From Marinobacter algicola DG893 (GTDB lineage: Bacteria; Pseudomonadota; Gammaproteobacteria; Pseudomonadales; Oleiphilaceae), in the NCBI RefSeq assembly GCF_000170835.1, contig NZ_ABCP01000002.1:1-64000 (forward strand): a stretch of DNA of 64,000 bases. Direction: 5' to 3'. Below, one piece after another: positions 46,476-55,193 of the stretch. Every line of letters begins with the position of its first letter. Position 1 is the stretch's first letter. The position numbers and the translations under genes are program-made. Below the pieces are notes generated by a model that worked only from the letters and a program-made list of their open reading frames with translations, was not told where the DNA came from and ran no database searches.

Positions 46476-48179
46476 ATGCAAAGTAAAAGACTGAATCAAG
46501 TGGTTAACTCATCGCTTTGGGCGGCATACGGCGATGCTCTGGGCTTTATTTCAGAACTAGCTGACAAAAAAATCCTAAAATCTAGACTCGGTGAAGATAA
46601 AAGAGTTGAGTCTTTGCGTCCTTGGAGAAGATTGATTGGCGGCACCCACGGAGCTTTGATAGAGCTCCCCAAGGGAGTCTACTCGGATGATACCCAATTG
46701 CGTCTGTCTACAAGCAGATCAATCGCTTCAGACGGAACGTTCGACGTAGAGATTTTTGCAAAAGTAGAGCTTCCAGTTTTTCAGAGTTATTCGTTGGGCG
46801 CGGGGCGAGGCACTAAATTAGCGGCAGCAAATTTGGCGAAGAATAATGTAACTTATTTTTCTAATTTCTATTCGGATCGAGGAGGTTCCTATTTCACTTC
46901 CGGTGGAAATGGCGCCTCGATGCGAATTCACCCACACGTTTGGAGTCGTTCTAATAACTCTGACGTTCATCGCCTACTATTTGACGTTTTTCTAAATACC
47001 ATTTCCACCCATGGCAACATGGTTGCAATTGTGGGGGCTGCTTTTCATGCGCTATGTACACGCTATTCCTTAGATTTGGGTGCCGTTCCAAATAAGGAAA
47101 TGTGTTTTCGGATTATTGAAGAGATAAAGTCACTTGATAATATTATCCGTCTTGATTCGGAGGTTGACTCTATTTGGCTTCCGAGCTGGGAGCAAAACTC
47201 AAATAAAACGTTTAAAGAAGAGTTATTTGAAACTCTGAATAGTACTAAGGAGTTAGTAGAAAACGTATTTGGGTTTTTTGAGAACTTCGAGAATTCGACG
47301 GTTGAAAATCTATTTTTCGAGTTCAACGCTTTTGATCCTAAGGTAAGAGGGTCGAGCACATTGACGTCAGTACTTGCTGTAGGGATTGCACATTACACAA
47401 ATTCATCGATCGATGCAGAAGAAAGACTGCGCTTCATTGTCAATTGTCTCGGCGTCGATACAGATACGATTGCTACTAAGTTTGGAGCGCTGGTAGGCGC
47501 TGTTTTATCGGATAGGCCAAGCGAACCGGTTTTGGATAACGAGTATATCGAGAGCGAAGCAAGAAGAATGTTTTTGATTTCTCAAAATCAATGTGACTCG
47601 GAATTTAAGTACCCCGATTTGCTTTCATGGAATGCGCCAAAATATCAGAACAGTGCGCTAGTCAATTCAGGGTCTGATGTTTTTCTGGAGGGGCTTGGAT
47701 TAGTACGTCTTTTATCAGATACAACCTACGTCGGACGGAACGAAAGTGGAATTTGGCAGTGGGTAAAAACGGGCTTTGGGCAGACGTTGCTTGTTAAAAG
47801 AAGGCAGGTGCTCGGTAAAGCCGTTCGAGTTTCGAGCGAAATCGGCTACAAATCTCGCAATCTTCAAGGTAATAATTTTAGTTCCGCTACGAGGGACTCG
47901 GAACAAGTGTCTAAAAGCGCCTATGAGATTAAACAAAATAGTCTTGATTTTGAGAATGATGATTCCGCTGCTATGCAATCGAGGGGGTTACGCAGCAAGA
48001 GGGAAATTTTGTCGATAGATCAGCTGACTGATGAAGCCATACGCTCAGGCTTTGATCCGGAAACAATTGGAAGGCATTTGTTGATGCTTGCCGACAACAA
48101 TGCCGGTGTGGAGCGATCTATCGCTTATACTGCTATCGTATCCAAAGCCAGAGTTACTCGGAATAGAAAAAAGCGATAG
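46476..48179 (+). CDS. ADP-ribosylglycohydrolase (ARH/DraG fold) with C-terminal extension
   Basis: A 567-residue protein. Residues about 8-365 form an ARH domain: 'AAYGDALGFISE' (17-28), metal-binding 'YSDDTQLRLS' (69-78), 'GNGASMRIHPHV' (144-155), 'STHGNMVAIVGAAFHA' and the second metal cluster 'GVDTDTIATKFGALVGAVL' (D328, D330). ARH enzymes remove ADP-ribose from arginine, serine or nucleic acids. Residues about 370-567 are an extra, charged domain I do not recognise. Following a DarT-like transferase by three bases, it is best read as the reversing enzyme or antitoxin. The ribosome site is weak, so coupling to the upstream gene is likely. Confidence 0.82.
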   Translation: MQSKRLNQVVNSSLWAAYGDALGFISELADKKILKSRLGEDKRVESLRPWRRLIGGTHGALIELPKGVYSDDTQLRLSTSRSIASDGTFDVEIFAKVELPVFQSYSLGAGRGTKLAAANLAKNNVTYFSNFYSDRGGSYFTSGGNGASMRIHPHVWSRSNNSDVHRLLFDVFLNTISTHGNMVAIVGAAFHALCTRYSLDLGAVPNKEMCFRIIEEIKSLDNIIRLDSEVDSIWLPSWEQNSNKTFKEELFETLNSTKELVENVFGFFENFENSTVENLFFEFNAFDPKVRGSSTLTSVLAVGIAHYTNSSIDAEERLRFIVNCLGVDTDTIATKFGALVGAVLSDRPSEPVLDNEYIESEARRMFLISQNQCDSEFKYPDLLSWNAPKYQNSALVNSGSDVFLEGLGLVRLLSDTTYVGRNESGIWQWVKTGFGQTLLVKRRQVLGKAVRVSSEIGYKSRNLQGNNFSSATRDSEQVSKSAYEIKQNSLDFENDDSAAMQSRGLRSKREILSIDQLTDEAIRSGFDPETIGRHLLMLADNNAGVERSIAYTAIVSKARVTRNRKKR

Positions 48180-48436
48180 GGAGCCAGGCTAGCATAAAGC
48201 CCAGAGCTGAGGGTGTTTTGGAGCTAGGATTAGGTCCAAAAATGGTTCAGGCTGGCGAAGCCTACAAACGGAAAGAAAAATAAGCTTCTACTTGGCGGTA
48301 AGCAAAAATTCCCGAACGTGAAGCCCCTGTACGGTCATAATATGATTCCAGCCCGTGGGCCTCGAAAACTCAGATCTGGCTGCTGTCGAAGTACAGTTAT
48401 TTACAGAACTCCAAGAAGGCGCATTCACGCCTCTTA

Positions 48437-50620
48437 CTATAAACCTCCTTTAGCCGCCCGTGCCGCGTGCAACTTCTTATAACTATCAACCAACCGCTGA
48501 TGCTTCTCCAGGCCTTCCAGTTTCATACTGGTGGGTGTCAGGCCGTGGAAGCGTACTTCACCGGTCACTGAGCCAACGACGGCCGCCATGGTGTCTTCGC
48601 CAAACATGCGCTGCAGGTTGGGCAGGTAGTCGGGCAGTTCCAGTTCGTCGTCCAGGGTGATTTCCAGAACGGTGTTAACGGCGCGGTAGAACAGGTTGCG
48701 TTCCACGGTGTTGTCGTTGAACTGCAGGAACATGTCGACGAATTCCTGGGCTTCTTCGTGCCATTGCAGGGCCAGGCAGATCAGCAGTTTCAGTTCCAGA
48801 ATGGTGAGCTGGCCCCAGACCGTGTTCTCGTCGAACTCGATGCCAATCAGGCTGATGATGGTCATGTAGTTGTCGAGCTGGCTGGCTTCCAGGCGCTCGG
48901 CCAGATCGGCCAGTTGATCGTCGCTGAGGGCGTGGAGGTTGAGGATGTCCTCGCGGTAGTCCAGCGCCATGTTGGTGTTGTCCCATACCAGATCTTCCAC
49001 CGGGTAGACCTCGGAATAGCCGGGCACCAGGATGCGGCATACCGGCGCGCCCAGGTCTTCATGGGTCGCTACGTACACTTCCTTTCCAAGGTCTTCCAGA
49101 ATGCCGAACAGGGTGCGGGCTTCTTCTTCGTTGGTGCCGGAGAAGTTCCACTCGCAGAACTCCAGATCGGATTTGGCGCTGAAGAACCGCCAGGACACCA
49201 CGCCCGTGGAATCGATAAAGTGCTCGACAAAGTTGTTGGGCTCCGTCACCGCCTGGGTGCTAAAGGTGGGCGCCGGTACGTCGTTGAGATTTTCAAAGCT
49301 GCGGCCTTGCAGCAGTTCGGTCAGGCTGCGTTCCAGCGCCACCTCGAAACTCGGATGTGCGCCGAATGAGGCGAACACGCCGCCGTTTCGCGGGTTCATC
49401 AGCGTGACGCACATCACCGGGAATCGACCACCCAGGGAGGCGTCTTTCACCAGGATCGGGAAACCCTGTTCCTCCAGGGTATTAATGCCTTCCACAATGT
49501 GCGGGTATTTATCCAGCACACTCTGGGGCACGTCCGGCAGCGCCATTTCCTCTTCGATGATCTGCTTCTTGACCGCGCGCTCGAAGATTTCAGACAGGCA
49601 CTGTACCTGCGCTTCTGGCAGGGTGTTGCCTGCGCTCATGCCGTTGCTGAGGAACAGGTTTTCGATCAGGTTGGAGGGAAAATACACCGTTTCGCCGTCG
49701 GACTGGCGCACGAATGGTAGCGACACGATGCCCCGGTCGGTCCTGCCGGAGTTGGTGTCGATCAGATTGGACCCGCAGAGCTCGCCTTCGGGGTTATAGA
49801 TCGCCAGGCAGTGGTCGTCGAGGATGCCGTCGGGCAGCTCGTCGTCCGGTCCCGGCTTGAACCATTTTTCGTTGGGGTAGTGCACGAACTCGCTGTTGGC
49901 GATGTCTTCGCCGAAGAACTGGTCGTTGTAGAAGAAGTTGCAGCTCAGGCGTTCGATGAACTCTCCCAGGGCCGAGCACAGTGCGCTCTCCTTGGTGGCG
50001 CCCTTGCCGTTGGTGAAGCACATGGGGGAGGCTGCATCGCGGATGTGCAGTGACCATACGTGGGGCACGATGTTCCGCCAGGAGGCGATTTCGATTTTCA
50101 TGCCAAGGTCCGCCAGTATGCCGCTCATGTTGGCGATGGTCTGTTCCAGCGGCAGGTCCTTGCCCTCAATATAGGTGCTGGTGTCACCTTCCGGGGCCAT
50201 TAGCAGGGCCTGGGCGTCTTCGTCGAGGTTTTCGACGGTTTCAATCTGGAACTCGGGGCCGGTCTGTACCACTTTTTTCACGGTGCAGCGGTCGATTGAG
50301 CGCAGGATGCCCTGGCGGTCCTTGTCGGAGATGTTTTCCGGCAGCTCCACCTCAATTCTGAAGATCTGGTTGTAGCGGTTCTCCGGGTCGACGATGTTGT
50401 TCTGCGACAGGCGGATGTTTTCCGTGGGAATGTCCCGCGCCTTGCAGTACACCCGCACAAAGTACGCCGCGCAGAGCGCCGATGACGCCAGGAAATAGTC
50501 GAAAGGGCTGGGAGCCGAGCCGTCGCCTTTGTAGCGTATGGGCTGGTCCGTGACCACGGTGAAATCGTCAAACTTGGCTTCAAGCCTGAGGTTTTCGAGA
50601 AAATTAACTTTGATTTCCAT
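48437..50620 (-). CDS. OsmC-YcaO fusion protein
   Basis: A 727-residue fusion. Residues 1-135 are an OsmC/Ohr-like domain with the redox cysteine pair at C50 ('SSALCAAYF') and C112 ('IDRCTVKK'). Residues ~150-590 are a YcaO domain with ATP-binding glutamates in 'SALGEFIERLSC' and 'QVQCLSEIFERAVKKQIIEEE'. The rest is a helical C-terminal region as in E. coli YcaO. YcaO enzymes phosphorylate amide backbones; the E. coli protein is linked to ribosomal protein S12 methylthiolation. The fusion suggests a thiol or peroxide-linked role, by inference. Stands alone, convergent to the islet operon. Confidence 0.9.
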   Translation of the reverse strand: MEIKVNFLENLRLEAKFDDFTVVTDQPIRYKGDGSAPSPFDYFLASSALCAAYFVRVYCKARDIPTENIRLSQNNIVDPENRYNQIFRIEVELPENISDKDRQGILRSIDRCTVKKVVQTGPEFQIETVENLDEDAQALLMAPEGDTSTYIEGKDLPLEQTIANMSGILADLGMKIEIASWRNIVPHVWSLHIRDAASPMCFTNGKGATKESALCSALGEFIERLSCNFFYNDQFFGEDIANSEFVHYPNEKWFKPGPDDELPDGILDDHCLAIYNPEGELCGSNLIDTNSGRTDRGIVSLPFVRQSDGETVYFPSNLIENLFLSNGMSAGNTLPEAQVQCLSEIFERAVKKQIIEEEMALPDVPQSVLDKYPHIVEGINTLEEQGFPILVKDASLGGRFPVMCVTLMNPRNGGVFASFGAHPSFEVALERSLTELLQGRSFENLNDVPAPTFSTQAVTEPNNFVEHFIDSTGVVSWRFFSAKSDLEFCEWNFSGTNEEEARTLFGILEDLGKEVYVATHEDLGAPVCRILVPGYSEVYPVEDLVWDNTNMALDYREDILNLHALSDDQLADLAERLEASQLDNYMTIISLIGIEFDENTVWGQLTILELKLLICLALQWHEEAQEFVDMFLQFNDNTVERNLFYRAVNTVLEITLDDELELPDYLPNLQRMFGEDTMAAVVGSVTGEVRFHGLTPTSMKLEGLEKHQRLVDSYKKLHAARAAKGGL

Positions 50621-50749
50621 GAACAGCGTACCGGGTTTGCAGAATTGAGCGGGCTTTCAAAAGCCGGACGGCCATTATCCAGTTTTTGCCGCCCTGCGTC
50701 TTGGGTGGCTTACAAATCGGCGGGGAATGTCCGTACATCAACGGATGTG

Positions 50750-51622
50750 TCAGACCGTCCGGGTTTGTCGATAGCGTTTTACCTCTATCCAGCCATGGGC
50801 CACCAATGCGGAGAAGACAATGGCACCGCCGATCAGGCTCAGGGTGGTGGGCACCTCGCCAAGAAACAGCCACACCAGAAAAGAGCCCAGTATGGTCTCC
50901 AGTAACAGCATCAGGCTGACTTCTGCGGCCGGTATGTAGCGTGGGCTGATCTGGATCAGCACGCAGGCCACCGGCAGGAAGAACAGGCAGAGCAGGGCGA
51001 TAAACAGGGCGTCCCGGAGAGAGAGCATCACTGCGCCACCCATAAGCGCTGCGGTGCCGGCAACGAGCAGCGCGCCGAACATCAGTACAACGCTCATATC
51101 GCTGCCCGGCTTTGAGCGCGCCACGTTGAGATTCAATGCCAGAGCGGTTGCTGCTACGCCCGCCATGATCAGCCCCAACGGATCACCACGGCCCCATTCT
51201 CCCAGGGCCATCAGGGTGGCGCCGGCCACGCACACGAGGATGACCATCCAGGTTCGCCACGGCAGGGCTTCTTTCCAGACCAGCCAGGCGATGAGTGCGG
51301 CAATGACCGGCGAAGTATTAAGGATGACCAGCACGTTGCCAGCAGCGGTGTTTTTCATGCCCATCACAAAACCCAGTTGGCTTAACCCGAAGGCGACGGC
51401 GCAGAATACCCCTTTCCAGCCGCATCGACGGATCTCAGCCCCCAGGCGGGCTCGGTAACGGACCGAACTGATCACCAGAAAGCTGAATGCCAGCAACAGG
51501 CCGCGCCAGAACAGAAACACCACCGGCTCCACAGACGTAATCTTGACCAGCAGCGCGTCCGGCACGATGAACAGCACCCCCAGTGCGGCAATGGTCAGGC
51601 CCTTGATGCGTGTAGACTGCAA
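50750..51622 (-). CDS. EamA/DMT-family transporter
   Basis: About 290 residues with ten predicted spans in two EamA repeats ('AALGVLFIVPDALLVKI', 'GLSQLGFVMGMKNTAAGNVLVILNTSPVIAALIAWLVWKE', 'SLMLLLETILGSFLVWLFLGEVPTTLSLIGGAIVF'). A drug/metabolite exporter of unknown substrate. TTG 51622 is proposed as start because GGAG lies seven bases upstream and it avoids a 50-base overlap with the patatin gene that the longer frame (to 51676) would need. It probably forms an operon with that gene. Confidence 0.85.
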   Translation of the reverse strand: MQSTRIKGLTIAALGVLFIVPDALLVKITSVEPVVFLFWRGLLLAFSFLVISSVRYRARLGAEIRRCGWKGVFCAVAFGLSQLGFVMGMKNTAAGNVLVILNTSPVIAALIAWLVWKEALPWRTWMVILVCVAGATLMALGEWGRGDPLGLIMAGVAATALALNLNVARSKPGSDMSVVLMFGALLVAGTAALMGGAVMLSLRDALFIALLCLFFLPVACVLIQISPRYIPAAEVSLMLLLETILGSFLVWLFLGEVPTTLSLIGGAIVFSALVAHGWIEVKRYRQTRTV

Positions 51623-51626
51623 GCCG

Positions 51627-53093
51627 CTACTCCGCCGCGTTGTCGTTGGCGGCACAGGCTTTCTCAAGCCGGGCAATACAGTCGCTGAACGTACGGCTGA
51701 TGCGTGTCTGGTCGCGAATCATGGCCATTCGTGGCCAGGTGGCCTGCTCCCCAAGCCGGATGAACATTTCCAGGTCTTCCTTGTTGGGATTGGACAATAT
51801 CTTGCGATACAGCAGCGGCTTGAACGGGAACTGAACGTTGATGTCCCCCAGGTAGGTCTGCGTGGCCATGGCATGAGCCTGTTCCAGCAAAGGCCGTAAT
51901 ACCGTTGACGACCAACTGTTGCGGGTGAGCTTCAGTGTTGTCGCTACCTGTGCGTGCATTAGCGATGCTGCCGCCTGTTTGGCGGACGCGCCGGGCCCGC
52001 GCTGGTGATGATGGCTGATAAAGGGCAACACGTGGGGATTCGCCTGGCTGACAATGGTGCGATTGACGTTGTGCAGGCGGGCCATGCGCATCAGTGGCAG
52101 GTCGCCATGAACGCTGCCGTCGATCCATCGTTCTGTTGGCATATAAGGCTTACCCCCTTTCTCGCCCCTATCCTTGTCCCTGGCCTGGAGCGTAACCGGT
52201 GGGTAGATGCCAGGGACCGCACAGGACGCCAGGATGGCGGAATCCACCAGTACCTCCGGTGAGGCCAGGTTGTTCAACAGGCGGGGTTTCTGGCGGGTAC
52301 GGGTCGGAGACACCGAGATGTTCAGGGTGCGGCCGCTTCGTTCCGCTGCTTCCTGAAAACTGGTGCGGCCGATGTTGGTGCGAATGTGGTGGAGCAACTG
52401 GAATTGGTCCATGGCGTGGCGCTTTTGCCAGATGCGTTTGGGTTCAAGCCAGCGGAAGGCGTCGAGGTGGATCTCACCGGGTTCGTTGAAAAAGCGTTCG
52501 AGCTCGTGATTGTTCCGGGTACAGATGGCGCCGGCCACAATCGACCCCATGCTGGAGCCGGCTATCACGTCCGGAAGCAGGCCTTCCTGCCAGAGTGCGC
52601 GGGTAACACCAATATGATAGATCCCAAAAGCGGCCCCACCACTCAGCATCAGGGCCGGGCGGCCGTACACTCGCTCGGCATCCCGGAACAGGCGCAGTTT
52701 TTGCTGGTCGGATACGCCCGGCATGGGGTTGTCGCAGATGAAGTTCATGGAACGTTCCACTTCATCCAGGAAATCACTGACAAGGACTTTGGTGCCGCTC
52801 CAGGCGATGGCGTATAGGTCAGGGTTGCCAATCTCACCCAAGTGGCGATAAAGGCTTTCCTGTAGCACCCGCGTCAGCGCACGGGTATCGCCCTTGTCGC
52901 GACAGCGTTTCATGGCCGTGATGTGGTCGCGAATCAGAGCTTCGTGGAGCAGTTCGCAGCCGTCCTCTTCCCGCCACGCCAGCGTTCCCTCCAGTTCATC
53001 CAGGTTTGTGGCGGTGGCGAGCCAGTGCTTGTAGGAAGAGGCTTCGGAGAGTTGCTTTTCCAGTTCCCGGCGTTGTTTCTTTGTATCTCTCAT
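51627..53093 (-). CDS. Patatin-like phospholipase with N-terminal DUF3336
   Basis: A 488-residue protein. The N-terminal ~140 residues match DUF3336 ('EASSYKHWLATATNLDELEGTLAWREED'). The patatin domain follows, with oxyanion loop 'LSGGAAFGIYHIG', nucleophile 'AGSSMGSIVAGAIC' (GxSxG) and 'DGSVHGDLP' (the dyad aspartate). Relatives in yeast are triacylglycerol lipases (Tgl family), so neutral-lipid or phospholipid turnover is likely; storage lipid is plausible in a Marinobacter-like cell. Divergent from the enoyl-CoA hydratase gene with a 38-base gap. Confidence 0.9.
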   Translation of the reverse strand: MRDTKKQRRELEKQLSEASSYKHWLATATNLDELEGTLAWREEDGCELLHEALIRDHITAMKRCRDKGDTRALTRVLQESLYRHLGEIGNPDLYAIAWSGTKVLVSDFLDEVERSMNFICDNPMPGVSDQQKLRLFRDAERVYGRPALMLSGGAAFGIYHIGVTRALWQEGLLPDVIAGSSMGSIVAGAICTRNNHELERFFNEPGEIHLDAFRWLEPKRIWQKRHAMDQFQLLHHIRTNIGRTSFQEAAERSGRTLNISVSPTRTRQKPRLLNNLASPEVLVDSAILASCAVPGIYPPVTLQARDKDRGEKGGKPYMPTERWIDGSVHGDLPLMRMARLHNVNRTIVSQANPHVLPFISHHHQRGPGASAKQAAASLMHAQVATTLKLTRNSWSSTVLRPLLEQAHAMATQTYLGDINVQFPFKPLLYRKILSNPNKEDLEMFIRLGEQATWPRMAMIRDQTRISRTFSDCIARLEKACAANDNAAE

Positions 53094-53131
53094 GGGATAA
53101 AGGATACATCAGGAAAACGAAGTGGGGGGGC

Positions 53132-53926
53132 ATGATGACCGAGCAAACCGAGGTGTTGATAAAGAAATACTCCGAAAACGGAATTACCACACTGACACTG
53201 AATCAGCCGGAGCGCCGCAACAGCCTGTCCATGGCCATGCTGGAAGCGCTTTCCGCCGAACTGGAATCTGTTTCAGATGATGCGGACACGCGGGTGGTGG
53301 TGATCGCGGCCGCGGGGCAGGTGTTCTGCGCCGGGCATGACCTGCGGGAAATCCGCGACCAGCTCGATAGCCATGAATTCCAACTGAAACTGTTCAACCA
53401 GTGCAGCAAGGTGATGCAGCAGATTGTGAACCTGCCGAAACCGGTAATTGCACGTGTGGCTGGTGTGGCGACCGCTGCCGGTTGCCAGTTGGTGGCCAGT
53501 TGCGATCTGGCGGTAGCAGCCGATACCGCGCGCTTTGCCACGCCTGGCGTTAACATCGGCCTGTTTTGCTCCACCCCCATGGTGGCATTGTCACGCAACG
53601 TGTCGCGCAAGCAGGCGATGGAAATGCTGTTAACCGGCGAGATGGTCGGCGCTCTGAAGGCAGAGCAGATCGGGCTGGTGAACCGAGTGGTGGATGAACA
53701 GGTGCTCGATGAAACCGTTTACCGCCTGGCCGCTACCATCGCCGGTAAATCCGGCCATACCCTGAAAATTGGCAAGGAGGCGTTCTATCAACAACTGGAG
53801 ATGGGACTGGCCGAGGCCTACGACTTTACGTCGGAAGTGATGGCAAAGAACCTGCAGGCGGCCGATGCCCACGAAGGCATTTGCGCATTTCTGGACAAGC
53901 GCAAACCGGAATGGAAGGACGAGTAG
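53132..53926 (+). CDS. Enoyl-CoA hydratase/isomerase family protein
   Basis: About 264 residues of the crotonase fold: 'GITTLTLNQPERRNSLSMAMLEAL', oxyanion-hole 'FCAGHDLREI' and 'GVATAAGCQLVASCDLAVAA', and 'FATPGVNIGLFCSTPMVALSRNV'. This pattern is closest to the ECHDC3-like branch, whose substrate is not settled. The ATG pair at 53132/53135 follows AGTGGGGGGG; the longer in-frame start lies inside the divergent patatin gene. Confidence 0.9.
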   Translation: MMTEQTEVLIKKYSENGITTLTLNQPERRNSLSMAMLEALSAELESVSDDADTRVVVIAAAGQVFCAGHDLREIRDQLDSHEFQLKLFNQCSKVMQQIVNLPKPVIARVAGVATAAGCQLVASCDLAVAADTARFATPGVNIGLFCSTPMVALSRNVSRKQAMEMLLTGEMVGALKAEQIGLVNRVVDEQVLDETVYRLAATIAGKSGHTLKIGKEAFYQQLEMGLAEAYDFTSEVMAKNLQAADAHEGICAFLDKRKPEWKDE

Positions 53927-53931
53927 GGCGG

Positions 53932-54408
53932 CTAACGGCAGTCTGATGCATTCAGGGAGAGCCGATCTCCCACGCCAATGCCCTGGCTTTCGAAATAGCC
54001 CTGGTTCATTTCCAGGGCACGATAAAACGGGACGCCGGCTTCATAGGTGGGGCAGTCCCGTCCCTGGCCCGACGGGCAGGGCACCATGTGGCGAATGGCG
54101 CCGATGACGCCGTCGCGGTCCAGGTAGGCAATATCCAGTGGAATTAGCGTGCGGTACATCCAGAAGCCGTGGTCGGCACGGCGCTGGTAGTTGTAGACGA
54201 ACAGCATGCCGGCGTTTGGCGCCAGCCTCTCCCTGCCCATCAACCCGCGGCTGCGTTCGGCTGACGTGCGCGCCACTTCCACCGTGATAGGCACCGCCTG
54301 CCCGGCGGACATCAGGCAAGCCTGTTCCACCGGCAAGGCGTCGTTATCCGGGACTGCTGCCAGGCAACCGGAGAATAACAGCGCAAGGCAAACCAGCAGG
54401 GCTTTCAC
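53932..54408 (-). CDS. DUF192 lipoprotein
   Basis: About 158 residues. The start GTG overlaps the ABC permease stop by four bases (GTGA at 54405-54408). A signal peptide with a lipobox ('LLFSGCLAA') predicts a lipid-anchored protein. The DUF192 domain shows '[22 protein letters not shown]', '[19 protein letters not shown]' and '[18 protein letters not shown]'. Function is unknown, but secretion of a DUF192 protein is usual. It is the last gene of a unit with the ABC exporter. Confidence 0.85.
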   Translation of the reverse strand: MKALLVCLALLFSGCLAAVPDNDALPVEQACLMSAGQAVPITVEVARTSAERSRGLMGRERLAPNAGMLFVYNYQRRADHGFWMYRTLIPLDIAYLDRDGVIGAIRHMVPCPSGQGRDCPTYEAGVPFYRALEMNQGYFESQGIGVGDRLSLNASDCR

Positions 54409-55166
54409 GACCGCAGCCGGTAGCCAGTCTTGAAGATCCACCACACCGCGACCATGCACGCCGTCAGAAACAGCAGTGTCATACCCACGCTGATACCCAC
54501 ATGCACGTCAGACACACCGTAGAATGCCCAGCGGAAGCCGCTGATCAGGTACACCACCGGATTGAACAGGCTGATGGTCTGCCAGATCTCCGGCAACATT
54601 TCGATGGAGTAGAAGGTGCCCCCGAGAAACACCAGCGGTGTCACGATCATCAGCGGAACAATCTGCAGTTTTTCAAACCCGTCCGCCCAGATGCCGATGA
54701 TGAAACCGAACAGGCTGAAAGTGATCGAAGTAAGCACCAGGAAGGCGAACATCCAGAAAGGGTGCAGCACGTCGTAGTCCACAAACAGTTTGGCGGTAAT
54801 CAATATGATGACGCCGAGTATGACCGACTTGGTGGCGGCGGCACCGACGTAGCCGAGAACGACCTCCAGATAGGAGACTGGTGCCGACAGGAGCTCGTAG
54901 ATCGTGCCGGAGAACTTCGGCATGTAGATGCCAAACGAGGCATTGGAAATGCTCTGCATCAGCAGCGACAGCATCACCAGGCCGGGAATGATGTAGGCAC
55001 CGTAGCTGATGTTGTCGATGTCGCCCATGCGGCTGCCAATGGCGGAGCCAAACACCACGAAGTACAGTGAGGTGGAAATCACCGGCGAGGCGACACTCTG
55101 CATAAGGGTGCGGCGCATGCGGGCCATTTCAAAGTTGTAGATTGCTCGGACACCGTAAAGGTTCAT
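54405..55166 (-). CDS. ABC-2 type transporter permease (YadH-like)
   Basis: A 253-residue ABC-2 permease with six spans: '[21 protein letters not shown]', '[46 protein letters not shown]' and '[15 protein letters not shown]'. It resembles E. coli YadH. Substrate unknown. It follows the ATPase gene by 27 bases and overlaps the DUF192 gene. Confidence 0.9.
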   Translation of the reverse strand: MNLYGVRAIYNFEMARMRRTLMQSVASPVISTSLYFVVFGSAIGSRMGDIDNISYGAYIIPGLVMLSLLMQSISNASFGIYMPKFSGTIYELLSAPVSYLEVVLGYVGAAATKSVILGVIILITAKLFVDYDVLHPFWMFAFLVLTSITFSLFGFIIGIWADGFEKLQIVPLMIVTPLVFLGGTFYSIEMLPEIWQTISLFNPVVYLISGFRWAFYGVSDVHVGISVGMTLLFLTACMVAVWWIFKTGYRLRS

Positions 55167-55193
55167 TGCGTTACTCCCGCATACCGGTTGGTT

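Larger units (their letters stand above)
44272..48436 (+). mobile_element. AT-rich accessory islet downstream of tRNA-Leu
   Basis: From the end of tRNA-Leu to the 3' end of the YcaO gene, base composition and codon use shift visibly to A/T (many AAA, AAT, TTT and TCT codons and AT-rich spacers), unlike the GC-rich flanks. It contains only one operon of three genes (helicase, DarT-like, ARH). No integrase, transposase or IS ends are visible. The left end holds two direct TGTAGAC words and the right end a weak tRNA-like stretch at 48344-48360. It looks like an acquired defence islet, possibly one of several alternative cargoes at this site. Confidence 0.7.

Noticed and set aside
48344-48360. 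Candidate right attachment site matching the tRNA-Leu 3' end
   Set aside because: Only a gapped partial match of about a dozen bases; too weak to call an att site. Mentioned only as a hint in the islet finding.
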